Positions 16,617-27,727 of a stretch of 64,000 nucleotides of DNA are shown one piece after another. This DNA comes from Streptomyces longwoodensis (GTDB lineage: Bacteria > Actinomycetota > Actinomycetes > Streptomycetales > Streptomycetaceae). Within the stretch, counting starts at the first letter, position 1; each line of letters begins with the position of its first letter. Position numbers and translations under genes: made by a program. A model generated the notes under the pieces. That model was given only the letters and a program-made list of their open reading frames with translations, was not told the origin of the DNA and ran no database searches. The stretch is from the NCBI RefSeq assembly GCF_001514125.1, contig NZ_KQ948561.1, positions 214,868-278,867 of the forward strand, written 5' to 3'.

Positions 16617-17996
16617 ATGACTCAGCAGGGGGTGCGCTGGACCGCGGACCAGGTGCTGGCACTGGCGGCTGACGACGCGTCACGCACAGCGGGGAGCAAA
16701 CTCGGCTCGGCCGGTTCGTGGTCCGGGACGGGGAGTGCGCGGGAGGAGGCGGTATGGGGTCTGTGCAAGGGCAGCGGCGCGACGCCCTACCGGACGGTCG
16801 TCGACCTCGCGGACCCCTCCGGCCCGGCGTACCGGTGCAGTTGCCCCAGCCGCAAGTTCCCGTGCAAGCACGCCCTCGGGCTGCTGCTGCTCTGGTCGGG
16901 CGGGGAGCCGGTGCCGCGGGCCGAACCGCCGGAGTGGGCCGGGCAGTGGCTCACGGAGCGGCGCGCACGCCTGGGGAGGAATACGGAGAAGGGGGAGAAG
17001 GGGGAGAAGACGGAGGGATCGGCGGCCGACGCGGCGGGGGGCGCGGCGGATCCCGAGGCGGCGCGGCGTCGCGCGGAGCGCCGGGCCGAGCGGATCGGCG
17101 CCGGCGCGACCGAGCTGGAGCAGCGGCTGGCGGACCTGCTGCGGTCCGGCCTGGCCTCGGCCGAGCAGTCGGGGTACGGGCTGTGGGACGAGACGGCCGC
17201 CCGCATGGTCGACGCCCAGGCGCCTGGGCTGGCGGCGCGGGTCCGTGAGCTGGGCGCGATACCGGGGTCGGGACCCGGCTGGCCGGCGCGGCTGCTGGAG
17301 GAGTGCGCGCTGCTCCACCTGCTGGACCGCGGCTGGCTGCGCCGCGCCGAGCTGCCCGACGGCCTCGCGGCGACGGTGCGCAGCCGGGTCGGCCTGACGG
17401 GCACGGCGGGCGGTCCGCCGGTGCGCGACAACTGGCTGGTCCTCGCCCAGTACGACACGGCGGACGCGAAGCTGACCACCCGCCGCGTCTGGCTGTACGG
17501 CACGGGGTCCGGCCGCACGGCCCTGCTCCTGTCCTACGGGCCCGTGGGGCGCGCTCCGGAGCTGGCCCTGCCGGTCGGTCTCGCGCTGGACGCGGAGCTG
17601 TCCGCCTACCCGGACGCGGGCCGGCAGCGGGCCGCGCTGGTCGAGCGGCACGCCCCGCCGGAGCCGACCCCGGTGCGCCCACCCGGCGTGACGACCGTCG
17701 AGGCCGCCGCCCGCTACGGCGACGCCCTGCGCGACGACCCGTGGCTGGAGTCGGTCCCGGTGACCCTGGGCGACGTCGTACCGACGCCGGACGGCGACTC
17801 CTGGCAGCTCGCGGACGCCGACGGCGGCGCCGCCCTGCCGCTCACGTCCTCCGCAGCGTCCCGTCCGGGCCTGTGGCGCCTGGTCGCGCTGTCGGGCGGG
17901 GCTCCGGTGAAGGTGTTCGGCGAGTGCGGCCACCGCGGGTTCACGCCGCTGACCGCCTGGCCGACCGGCGCGGGAGAGGCGGTCCCGCTGTGCTGA
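16617..17996 (+). CDS. SWIM zinc-finger protein
   Basis: 459 residues. The SWIM finger is at 74-85 (CSCPSRKFPCKH), the CxCxnCxH zinc ligand set, followed by a hydrophobic helix. SWIM domains bind DNA or proteins. Residues 115-165 are a charged linker with GEKGEK repeats. The C-terminal two thirds are conserved but unassigned. There is no ribosome site; the ATG lies seven bases after a -10 element, consistent with a leaderless message. It is divergent from the MoxR operon and is followed on the same strand by DUF5691. The five genes form a conserved neighbourhood of unknown role. Confidence 0.9.
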   Translation: MTQQGVRWTADQVLALAADDASRTAGSKLGSAGSWSGTGSAREEAVWGLCKGSGATPYRTVVDLADPSGPAYRCSCPSRKFPCKHALGLLLLWSGGEPVPRAEPPEWAGQWLTERRARLGRNTEKGEKGEKTEGSAADAAGGAADPEAARRRAERRAERIGAGATELEQRLADLLRSGLASAEQSGYGLWDETAARMVDAQAPGLAARVRELGAIPGSGPGWPARLLEECALLHLLDRGWLRRAELPDGLAATVRSRVGLTGTAGGPPVRDNWLVLAQYDTADAKLTTRRVWLYGTGSGRTALLLSYGPVGRAPELALPVGLALDAELSAYPDAGRQRAALVERHAPPEPTPVRPPGVTTVEAAARYGDALRDDPWLESVPVTLGDVVPTPDGDSWQLADADGGAALPLTSSAASRPGLWRLVALSGGAPVKVFGECGHRGFTPLTAWPTGAGEAVPLC

Positions 17997-18120
17997 GCCC
18001 GCACCGCCACCCGTCCTTCCCTACCGCCACCGCTGTATACAGGCATATCTCCGGCCACATCGGACACCCGGATCCGTGCGGCGGTTCTCCCGCCCGGGGA
18101 CTGCGCCGGAAAGGAACGTC

Positions 18121-19746
18121 ATGAACGGCACTGCGGCCGCGCTGCCGCCCAGCGGCGGCACGGACACCTGGGAGGAGCTGGTCACGGCCGCCCTCCTGGG
18201 CACCGACCGGCGCACACCGCCGGGCGTGGCGCCGGGGCCGTCGGCGCCCCTGGACCTGCTGGACAGGGCGGCCGCCGAGACCGTACGGCGCCGGGCCGGG
18301 CTGCGGCCGGGTCCGGCCGCCCCCCGCCCCGAGCCGGCGCCCGGGGACCCGCGTCCGCCGCTGCCCGCCGCCGCGGCCCGCCGGCTGGCGATGCTGCTCG
18401 CCGACCGGCCGGGTGCGGCGTCCGGCGGCCGCCGCGGCGCGGCCCCCGACCTGATGGAACTGCTGCCCCAGTGGCTCGCCACGGCCAACGCGCGCGGGTA
18501 CGCCGCTCCCCCGCAGGTCCTGCCCGCGCTGCTCGACGCGGCCCGCGGGCGCACGGACCTGCGTCCGGCCGCGCTGGAGTTCGCCGGGCCGCGCGCCCTG
18601 TGGCTGGCCCGGCTCAACCCGGACTGGAGGTTCGCGCTGCGCGCGCTGCCCGGCGGCGGGGCTGTCCTGCCGCGTCCCGAGGAGACCGACCGGGTGCGGC
18701 GGCTGTGGGAGGAGGGGCTGTTCGCCGAGCGGGTCGCCCTGCTGGCGGCCGTGCGCTCCCGCGAGCCCGACACCGCGCGCGAGCTGCTGACGGCGACCTG
18801 GGCGACGGAGCGGGCCGAGGACCGCCTGATGTTCCTGGACTCCCTGCGCACGGGCCTCGGGCCGCGCGACGAGCCCTTCCTGGAGCAGGCCCTCGCCGAC
18901 CGCTCCCGCAACGTCCGGGCGACCGCGGCCGAGCTCCTGTCGGCGCTCCCGGAGTCCGCCCTCGCCGCCCGAATGGCGGTACGGGCCGCCGCGTGTGTCG
19001 CCCTGGACCGCACCCGGTCCGTGCCGACGCTGGTCGTCGAGGCCCCGCACGAGTGCGACGCGGGCATGGAGCGGGACGGCGTGGTGCCCCGGCCGCCGAC
19101 GGGGCGGGGCGAGCGGTCGTGGTGGTTCGGCCAGCTGGTGGAGGCCGCCCCGCTGGCCACCTGGCCCACGCGTCTGGGCGGCCGTACGCCGGAGCAGATC
19201 GTGGCGCTGCCGGTCACCGACGACTGGCGGGGCGAGCTGCACGCGGCCTGGTGCCGGGCCGCCGTGCGCCAGCGGGATCCGGCCTGGTCACGGGCGCTGC
19301 TGGGGTCTCCCTCGGCGCCCGAGGCGGGGGGTCCCGGGGCCGTCTCGCTCGCCGAGCGGGCCAAGCTGCTGGGCACCCTGCCGGCCGGGGAGCGGGCCGA
19401 GTGGGTGGCCGGGTTCATCGCCACGCACGGCCTGTCGGAGGCGTTCCAGCTGCTCGGCGTGTGCGCGGTGCCGTGGGCCGCGCCGCTGGGGCGGGCCGTG
19501 GTCGACGCGCTGAACATCGCCCGGGATGCGGGCAGCTACCCGTGGAGTTTCAGTGGCGTCATGGGTCTCGCCGAACGCTGTCTCGACCCGTCGGAGGCCG
19601 GTCGCCTCGACGCCCTCATGGCCGTCCCGGACGAGCCGGAGGACGCGTCGCCGGGTGCCGGGGGCTACTGGGCGGAGGCGTTCCAGAGGCTGGTGACCAC
19701 GCTCAGGTTGCGAGGGGTGATGAGGGAGGAGCTGGAGGCGCCATGA
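18121..19746 (+). CDS. DUF5691 HEAT-like repeat protein
   Basis: 541 residues from ATG with AAGGAA upstream. The opening WEELVTAALLGTDRRTPP is typical of the DUF5691 family. The rest is Leu/Ala/Arg-rich helical repeat sequence, consistent with a HEAT-like scaffold (for example DRSRNVRATAAELLSALPES). No catalytic motif is seen. It lies 124 bases after the SWIM gene on the same strand and is probably co-transcribed. The family is uncharacterised; a scaffold for the MoxR/VWA/DUF5682 machine is an inference from constant co-location. Confidence 0.85.
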   Translation: MNGTAAALPPSGGTDTWEELVTAALLGTDRRTPPGVAPGPSAPLDLLDRAAAETVRRRAGLRPGPAAPRPEPAPGDPRPPLPAAAARRLAMLLADRPGAASGGRRGAAPDLMELLPQWLATANARGYAAPPQVLPALLDAARGRTDLRPAALEFAGPRALWLARLNPDWRFALRALPGGGAVLPRPEETDRVRRLWEEGLFAERVALLAAVRSREPDTARELLTATWATERAEDRLMFLDSLRTGLGPRDEPFLEQALADRSRNVRATAAELLSALPESALAARMAVRAAACVALDRTRSVPTLVVEAPHECDAGMERDGVVPRPPTGRGERSWWFGQLVEAAPLATWPTRLGGRTPEQIVALPVTDDWRGELHAAWCRAAVRQRDPAWSRALLGSPSAPEAGGPGAVSLAERAKLLGTLPAGERAEWVAGFIATHGLSEAFQLLGVCAVPWAAPLGRAVVDALNIARDAGSYPWSFSGVMGLAERCLDPSEAGRLDALMAVPDEPEDASPGAGGYWAEAFQRLVTTLRLRGVMREELEAP

Positions 19747-19787
19747 CGCTCGGTCCCGTTCACGACACGCCCGACCACAGCACGACG

Positions 19788-19830
19788 GGGCGCCCGGAGC
19801 CGCGGTGGCCGCGGCCCCTGGTGGGCGCCC
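19788..19830. terminator. Hairpin between DUF5691 and icmB
   Basis: GCCGCGG/CCGCGGC (19799-19815) is nested inside two GGGCGCCC elements (19788-19795 and 19823-19830) that can pair. It lies between convergent genes. Confidence 0.55.
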
Positions 19831-19862
19831 GTCCCGGTCCGTCCACGCGGGGAGGCCGGGTG

Positions 19863-20285
<423 letters not shown>

Positions 20286-20797
20286 CACTGCCTCCATGAA
20301 GCGACTCCGTCCATCCGTACCCACCCCGGTGCGACCCTGCACACCCGGCAGTACTCCGGACGCCCGCACCACAGCGTGCGGGGAAGTGAACGAACGTTAT
20401 CGCCAGCATCCCGCAACCGGCCGTTTCGCGGTGGGGACCGAGGGGGAAATCACACGGTGGGACACATCCACCGCGCGTCGATCCCCCTTCCGGCGGGGGA
20501 CCACGCGCACCGGGAGCCGCAACGGGGTCGCCGCACCGCACCGCCGCACGCCGTGCGGCGCGAGGACACGGCGCACCGACGCCGGCACGACGGACACGCA
20601 GGACAGGTACGGCACGACAGCGGGACGCCTCGTCGCCACACCGGCACGGGGCCCCGTCAGGTCACCGGCGCCCGCGCCGTTCGCCGCTCCCTCCCGCCGC
20701 GTCGCCGCCGTGCCCCGTCGCCTGCCCCGCCCACCGTCTCCCACGAGGGCACACGGGGGTCGCAGGTGGTCCCCGGCGTGCCGACAGGAGGTCGGCC
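20286..20797. other. Gene-free divergent region icmB/lipase
   Basis: 512 bases without a supported gene. The small reading frames have the composition of random GC-rich sequence. No recognised riboswitch, tRNA or strong hairpin was seen. It should hold the promoters of both flanking genes. Confidence 0.6.
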
Positions 20798-21676
20798 ATG
20801 AAGGTCACCGACGCGTTCGAGCCGTTCGTCCCGCTGTGCCAGCGGCTGCTGCCGTGCCGGCTGGCGGGACTCTCCGTGGCCCTCCTGAAGGCGACCGCGC
20901 TGGAGTTCGCGATCCTGGCCGGGCACCTGCTCCTCTATCCGTCCGGCCTGATGCAGGAGCGCCGCGAAGCGGCCGCACTGCAGTCCGCCGAGGACGCCGA
21001 GGACCCGGCGCGCCTGCCCACCCAGGGGCCGCCCCCGGTCGTCCTGCTGCACGGCTTCATCGACAACCGCTCCGTCTTCGTGCTGCTGCGCCGCAGCCTC
21101 GTCCAGCACGGCAGGCACCGGGTCGAGTCGCTCAACTACTCGCCGCTGACCTGCGACATCCGCACCGCCGCCGAGCTGCTGGGCCGCCACATCGAGGAGA
21201 TCTGCGAGCGCACGGGCAGCCAGCAGGTCGACGTCGTCGGGCACAGCCTGGGCGGGCTCATCGCCCGCTACTACGTGCAGTGCCTCGGCGGTGACCTGCG
21301 CGTGCGGACCCTGGTCACGCTGGGCACCCCGCACTCGGGCACACGCGTGGCGCCGCTGGCCAACGCCCACCCGATCGTGCGCCAGATGCGCCCCGAGTCC
21401 CCGCTGATCCAGGAGCTGCAGGCGCCCGCGCCGGGCTGCCGTACCCGGTTCGTCAGCTTCTGGAGCGACCTCGACCACCTGATGGACCCGCTGGAGTCCG
21501 CCTGCGTCGACCACCCCGACCTGCACGCGGAGAACGTGCGGGTGACCGGCGTCGGCCACCTCGCCCTGCCCGTGCACCCGGCGGTCGCCACCGGGATCCG
21601 GCAGGCACTCGACGGGACCGGCACCCGGGACACGAACGGCACGAAGGCGCACCGGGGCGGTCTGACGGTCGCCTGA
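20798..21676 (+). CDS. Alpha/beta-hydrolase lipase/esterase
   Basis: 292 residues, ATG preceded by GGAGG. Alpha/beta-hydrolase marks: PPVVLLHGFIDNRSVF (oxyanion HG loop), the nucleophile elbow VGHSLGGLIARYYVQ, then TLVTLGTPHSGTRVAPLA, a late acidic region, and the catalytic His in VTGVGHLALPVHP. This matches the triacylglycerol lipase/PGAP1-like group common in Streptomyces. The N-terminus has a hydrophobic stretch (GLSVALLKATALEFAILAGHLLLYP) that may anchor it to the membrane. The substrate cannot be told. It is upstream of the M23 peptidase gene on the same strand. Confidence 0.88.
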   Translation: MKVTDAFEPFVPLCQRLLPCRLAGLSVALLKATALEFAILAGHLLLYPSGLMQERREAAALQSAEDAEDPARLPTQGPPPVVLLHGFIDNRSVFVLLRRSLVQHGRHRVESLNYSPLTCDIRTAAELLGRHIEEICERTGSQQVDVVGHSLGGLIARYYVQCLGGDLRVRTLVTLGTPHSGTRVAPLANAHPIVRQMRPESPLIQELQAPAPGCRTRFVSFWSDLDHLMDPLESACVDHPDLHAENVRVTGVGHLALPVHPAVATGIRQALDGTGTRDTNGTKAHRGGLTVA

Positions 21677-21689
21677 CCCCCTCACAACT

Positions 21690-21707
21690 TCGAACAGAGG
21701 TCGAACA
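21690..21707 (+). repeat. TCGAACA direct repeat upstream of the M23 gene
   Basis: TCGAACA at 21690-21696 and 21701-21707, an 11-bp period (one helical turn), about 160 bases before the M23 start. A candidate operator; the factor is unknown. Confidence 0.35.
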
Positions 21708-21863
21708 TAGGGCCAAGGTCGTGCCCGCCGTCCCCCGAAACACGGCCGAATGCCCGTTTCCAGCGCGCGCGCAACCGGTCGAAGATTGTCGCGCCCGCAT
21801 ACCGCCGGGTACAGTCGCCGCACTGCTCTGCCGGCCCCTGTTGTCGAGGCGAAAGAGAAGTTG

Positions 21864-23411
21864 GTGAACGACCGTCACCCGTCGGGGACTCTGACCACCC
21901 CGACCACGGCCTCCGAGGCCGCCTCGGCGCCCTATGCGTCGTACGGCAGCCAGGAGGCCCAGTACGACGGTTACTCCACGTACGGCTCCGGCTTCGACGT
22001 CCAGGGTTCCCAGGGCGCCCACGGCACGGATGCCCACACCTCTGGTATCCACGCTCCCGGTGCTTACACCCAGGAGTTCGCCCCGTCCGGTGCTGACTAC
22101 GGCTCCCCCGCCGACCACGGCACCGCCCACGCCTACGGAACGGGCACGTACGACACCACCCAGTGGGCGACCGGCACGCACCACACCCTGAACTACGACC
22201 CGTACGCGGCCCAGCACCACGCGGCGTACGACACGGGCGCGTACGACACCACCAACTGGTCCGCGGACTACGAGCAGTTGTCGGCCATTCCGCAGCAGAC
22301 CGCGGCGCCCGACGTCAGCGGCCAGTGGGACGCGAGCGCCTGGCTCCAGCCCGACCGGGCCGGCGGTCCCGCCGACCGGACCCAGCAGTGGGACTGGAAC
22401 GCGCAGGGCCTCGACCAGGCCTACGACACCGGCACGTTCGACACCGGGGCCTACGACGCCACCCAGTGGAACTCCGACGGGGACGCCGCGGCGCGGGACG
22501 CGCACGAACAGGGTGCCGAATCGTTCGACCAGCAGGAGACTTCCGGTTTCGAGGACGCCCGGGACGACGACGGGCTCACCGCCACCGGCGAGTTGCCCGC
22601 CGTGGAGACCGCCCCGCTCCTCGACGAGCAGGAGGAGACCGCGCCCGCCCCGCGCGCGGCCACCCGCAGCGCGAACCGCTCCCGGCGCAGACCGCCGCCG
22701 AAGCGCTCCGCGCTGCTGACCGTGGCGGTGCCCTCGGTCTGCGTGATGGGCGTCGCCGGGATCGCCGCCGCGTCCGTCGGCACGTTCACCGACGAGGGCA
22801 AGGAGACCAGCGCCTCCGCCGCGGAGACCAAGTCGGTCAAGCCGTCCGCCGCCAACAACACGCTGGACACGCAGCTCGAGACTCTGAGCGCCGAGGCCGA
22901 CAACTTCGCCGACCGGGCCAGCCGCACCCAGGAGCGCATCGACCTCAAGGCGCAGCAGGAGACCGAGCGGAAGAAGGCGGCGGCGGAGGCGGCCCGCAAG
23001 GAGCGGCTGCGCCCCAAGTACGCCCTCCCGGTCGCCGCCCGCGGACTCAGCGCCTACTACGGCCAGTCCGGCGTCAACTGGATGTCCCTGCACACGGGCA
23101 TCGACTTCCCCGTCTCCTACGGCACCACCGTGATGGCCGCGACCGACGGCACCGTGCGGACGCAGTGGAACAGCGCGTACGGCAACATGATGATCATCAC
23201 GGCCAAGGACGGTACGGAGACCTGGTACTGCCACCTCTCCAGCTACCGCGTCGCCTCCGGGACGACGGTCAAGGCCGGCGAGCCCGTCGCGTACTCCGGG
23301 AACTCCGGCAACTCCACCGGCCCGCACCTGCACTTCGAGGTCCGGCCCGGCGGCGGCTCCGCGATCGACCCCCTGCCGTGGCTGCGCAGCCACGGCCTGG
23401 ACCCGACCTGA
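21864..23411 (+). CDS. Membrane-anchored M23 metallopeptidase
   Basis: 515 residues from GTG with AGAGAAG upstream. The first 270 residues are an unusual Tyr/Asp/Thr/Trp-rich region with repeats such as YDTTQW (96-101), YDTGAYDTTNW and YDTGTFDTGAYDATQW. A basic patch (RSRRRPPPKR) precedes one TM helix (LLTVAVPSVCVMGVAGIAAA), then a coiled coil with EAARKERLR. The LytM/M23 domain follows with zinc ligands H410, D414 and the HLH motif H488/H490. All ligands are present, so it should be an active peptidoglycan endopeptidase facing the wall. It is convergent with pcrA; from memory the same pair sits next to sucC in mycobacteria. Confidence 0.92.
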   Translation: MNDRHPSGTLTTPTTASEAASAPYASYGSQEAQYDGYSTYGSGFDVQGSQGAHGTDAHTSGIHAPGAYTQEFAPSGADYGSPADHGTAHAYGTGTYDTTQWATGTHHTLNYDPYAAQHHAAYDTGAYDTTNWSADYEQLSAIPQQTAAPDVSGQWDASAWLQPDRAGGPADRTQQWDWNAQGLDQAYDTGTFDTGAYDATQWNSDGDAAARDAHEQGAESFDQQETSGFEDARDDDGLTATGELPAVETAPLLDEQEETAPAPRAATRSANRSRRRPPPKRSALLTVAVPSVCVMGVAGIAAASVGTFTDEGKETSASAAETKSVKPSAANNTLDTQLETLSAEADNFADRASRTQERIDLKAQQETERKKAAAEAARKERLRPKYALPVAARGLSAYYGQSGVNWMSLHTGIDFPVSYGTTVMAATDGTVRTQWNSAYGNMMIITAKDGTETWYCHLSSYRVASGTTVKAGEPVAYSGNSGNSTGPHLHFEVRPGGGSAIDPLPWLRSHGLDPT

Positions 23412-23437
23412 GCCGGAAGCCACCGGAAGCCCGCAGA

Positions 23438-23461
23438 AGCCCCCGCCCGTCAGCGGGGGCT
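23438..23461 (+). terminator. Terminator of the M23 gene
   Basis: AGCCCCCGC (23438-23446) pairs with GCGGGGGCT (23453-23461), loop 6, 27 bases after the stop. Confidence 0.8.
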
Positions 23462-23476
23462 CCGCCGTGTCACGTC

Positions 23477-23521
23477 AGGTGAGCCGGCCCCGGAGCCCAC
23501 TCGCCCCGGAGCCGGCTCACC

Positions 23522-23522
<1 letters not shown>
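23477..23522 (-). terminator. Terminator hairpin at the pcrA stop codon
   Basis: A 12-bp stem (23477-23488 with 23511-23522) whose arm touches the pcrA stop codon. It is convergent with the previous hairpin. Confidence 0.7.
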
Positions 23523-25993
<2,471 letters not shown>

Positions 25994-26002
25994 CGCTCTA
26001 CG

Positions 26003-26025
26003 AGTCTAGGGGGCCCCACTGACAC
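26003..26025 (-). promoter_or_regulatory. pcrA: Damage-type (RecA-NDp/PafBC) promoter of pcrA
   Basis: From 26025 to 26003: GTGTCAGTG, N8, TAGACT. It fits TTGTCRGTG-N8-TAnnnT apart from the weak first T. The -10 ends nine bases before the ATG, so the message is nearly leaderless, just as in the SWIM gene. Confidence 0.65.
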
Positions 26026-26228
26026 CCCGGTCGCCCTCCCGGAAACTGGGCGTTCGTGACGCTCCGTGCCCCTCGCGACACACACTGCTCCGGTACGGAT
26101 CCGGACACGCCCAGGTCACGAAAATGTATCGGGCATATCACCCGTCAACCTTCCCAGGCGCCCCACGCGTTGGCTACCGTTCCGGCAGGCCGTACGACCC
26201 CCACCGGCGAACCCCGCCGGGCCGCGCG

Positions 26229-26385
26229 GCCTCCGCCGAGTCCGGCCCGCCACGACGGCAGCCGGAGCCGGGGACCCACCGAGATCCTTGGGGTGAATCG
26301 GCCCGACCTCCCGCGGGGGACACGGCCGTAGGGCAACCCTTCCGACCGACCGCCCGAACCCGACAGCTAACCCGGTAGGCGGACC
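26229..26385 (+). ncRNA. ydaO-yuaA (cyclic di-AMP) riboswitch
   Basis: The conserved core is readable: GGGGACCCA (26270-26278), TTGGGGTGAATCGG (26288-26301), GTAGGGCAACCC (26328-26339) and CCGACAGCTAACCCGGTAGG (26360-26379). P1 can form from TCCGCC 26232-26237 and GGCGGA 26378-26383. The ribosome site GGAAGGAG (26388-26395) begins four bases after P1. In actinobacteria this class controls cell-wall hydrolase genes in response to c-di-AMP; ligand binding normally turns expression off. The transcript probably starts near 26185 after TACCGT. The rest of 25994-26404 holds the divergent promoters of pcrA and this gene. Confidence 0.93.
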
Positions 26386-26404
26386 GTGGAAGGAGTCGCC
26401 TCCC

Positions 26405-27607
26405 TTGGCGTCGCAGCACCGCAAGCCCCGCTCCGCGGGACCGCGGGTGGCCGGAATACGCCCGCCCGTCCTCGCCACCGCCGCCCTCACCTCGGTGGCC
26501 CTGCTCTCCCAGACGGCGCACGCCGCGCCCGCCGACGACCGCCGGCCCAGTCTGGAAGAGGTCGAGAAGAAGGTCGACGACCTCTACCGCCAGGCGGAGT
26601 CGGCGACCGAGAAGTACAACGCCGCCAAGGAGCAGACCGCCACCCAGCGCCGGCGCGTCGACGGCCTCCTCGACGACGTCGCCCGGCGCACCCAGGAGCT
26701 CAACACCGCGCGCGAGGAGCTGGGCACCTTCGCCGCCGCCCAGTACCGCACCGGCGCCTCCGTCCCCGGCACGGCGACGTTCCTGCTCGCGGACACCCCG
26801 CAGGACTACTTCGACCAGTCCCAGCTCATGGGGCGGATGACCGAGCGGCAGAAGAGCGCGGTCGACGACTACGTGACCGAGCAGGCGGCCACGATGAAGA
26901 AGCGCGAGGAGGCCTCACGGAGCCTGCGGACGCTCACCGACACGCAGAGCGACCTCAGGACCGCCAAGGCCACCGTCCAGCAGAAGCTCACCGCCGCGCG
27001 GGAGCTGCTGGCGCAGCTGACGGCGCAGGAGAAGGCGCGGCTCGCCGCGATCGAGAAGCGCAAGCAGGAGGAGGCCGCGCGCCAGGCGGCCGCGCTGGCG
27101 AAGCAGCAGGCCGAGGCGCGGGCGGCCCAGCAGGAGAGCGCGTCCGGGTCCGGCTCCGGGGCGGTCGCGGGGTCGGGGTCGGTCTCGGGGGCGGGGTCGG
27201 GGACGTCCTCGTCGTCCACGGGCTCGGCCGCAACGGACCCCGCCTACGCCACCAGGGCCGACAAGGCGCTCGCCTTCGCCCGCGCGCAGATCGGCAAGCC
27301 GTACGTCTGGGGCGCCACCGGCCCCGGCTCCTTCGACTGCTCCGGCCTCACCCAGGCCGCCTGGAAGGCCGCCGGCGTCAGCCTCCCGCGCACCACCTAC
27401 GACCAGGTCGACGCGGGCACCACGGTCCCGCTCTCCCAGGCCCGGCCCGGTGACCTGGTCTTCTTCTACGGCGACATCAGCCACGTCGGCCTCTACATCG
27501 GCAACGGCATGATGATCCACGCCCCGAAGCCCGGCGCGTACGTGCGCGAGGAGTCCGTCTACTACGACGGCGAGTCGGCCATCCACAGCGTGGTGCGGCC
27601 GGCGTAG
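26405..27607 (+). CDS. Secreted NlpC/P60 endopeptidase (riboswitch-controlled)
   Basis: 400 residues from TTG, ribosome site GGAAGGAG. A signal peptide covers about 1-42 (VLATAALTSVALLSQTAHAAP). Residues 48-250 are a coiled coil with a Gln/Ala/Lys-rich stretch, then a Gly/Ser linker. The NlpC/P60 domain runs from about 290 with the catalytic triad C312, H360, H372 (FDCSGL, SHVGLYIG, MIHAP). This is the RipA-like layout of enzymes that cut D-Glu-mDAP bonds in peptidoglycan during growth and germination. Coiled-coil members are often held inactive or activated by partners such as FtsX-like proteins. It has a paralogue at 29526. Confidence 0.95.
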   Translation: MASQHRKPRSAGPRVAGIRPPVLATAALTSVALLSQTAHAAPADDRRPSLEEVEKKVDDLYRQAESATEKYNAAKEQTATQRRRVDGLLDDVARRTQELNTAREELGTFAAAQYRTGASVPGTATFLLADTPQDYFDQSQLMGRMTERQKSAVDDYVTEQAATMKKREEASRSLRTLTDTQSDLRTAKATVQQKLTAARELLAQLTAQEKARLAAIEKRKQEEAARQAAALAKQQAEARAAQQESASGSGSGAVAGSGSVSGAGSGTSSSSTGSAATDPAYATRADKALAFARAQIGKPYVWGATGPGSFDCSGLTQAAWKAAGVSLPRTTYDQVDAGTTVPLSQARPGDLVFFYGDISHVGLYIGNGMMIHAPKPGAYVREESVYYDGESAIHSVVRPA

Positions 27608-27683
27608 CGGCGGCGTCTTCACGGGCGCACGCGCGCGTGGTGCGGCCGGCGGAGCGGCGGCGCCTTTACGGGCGCACGCGCGC
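27590..27683 (+). repeat. 47-bp tandem duplication across the NlpC/P60 stop codon
   Basis: Units 27590-27636 and 27637-27683 differ at only a few bases (GCGTAGCGG against GCGGAGCGG; TCTTCA against CCTTTA). The first unit contains the last codons and the stop. Each unit contains the palindrome CACGCGCGCGTG. Confidence 0.75.
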
Positions 27684-27727
27684 GTGGCCCGCCCGCTCGG
27701 CGCCCGAAGCTTCCTAGCATCGGGCGC

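Noticed and set aside
20385..20402. LexA-like half sites (GAACGAACGTT) upstream of icmB
   Set aside because: The second half does not match GTTC and no SOS gene is adjacent.
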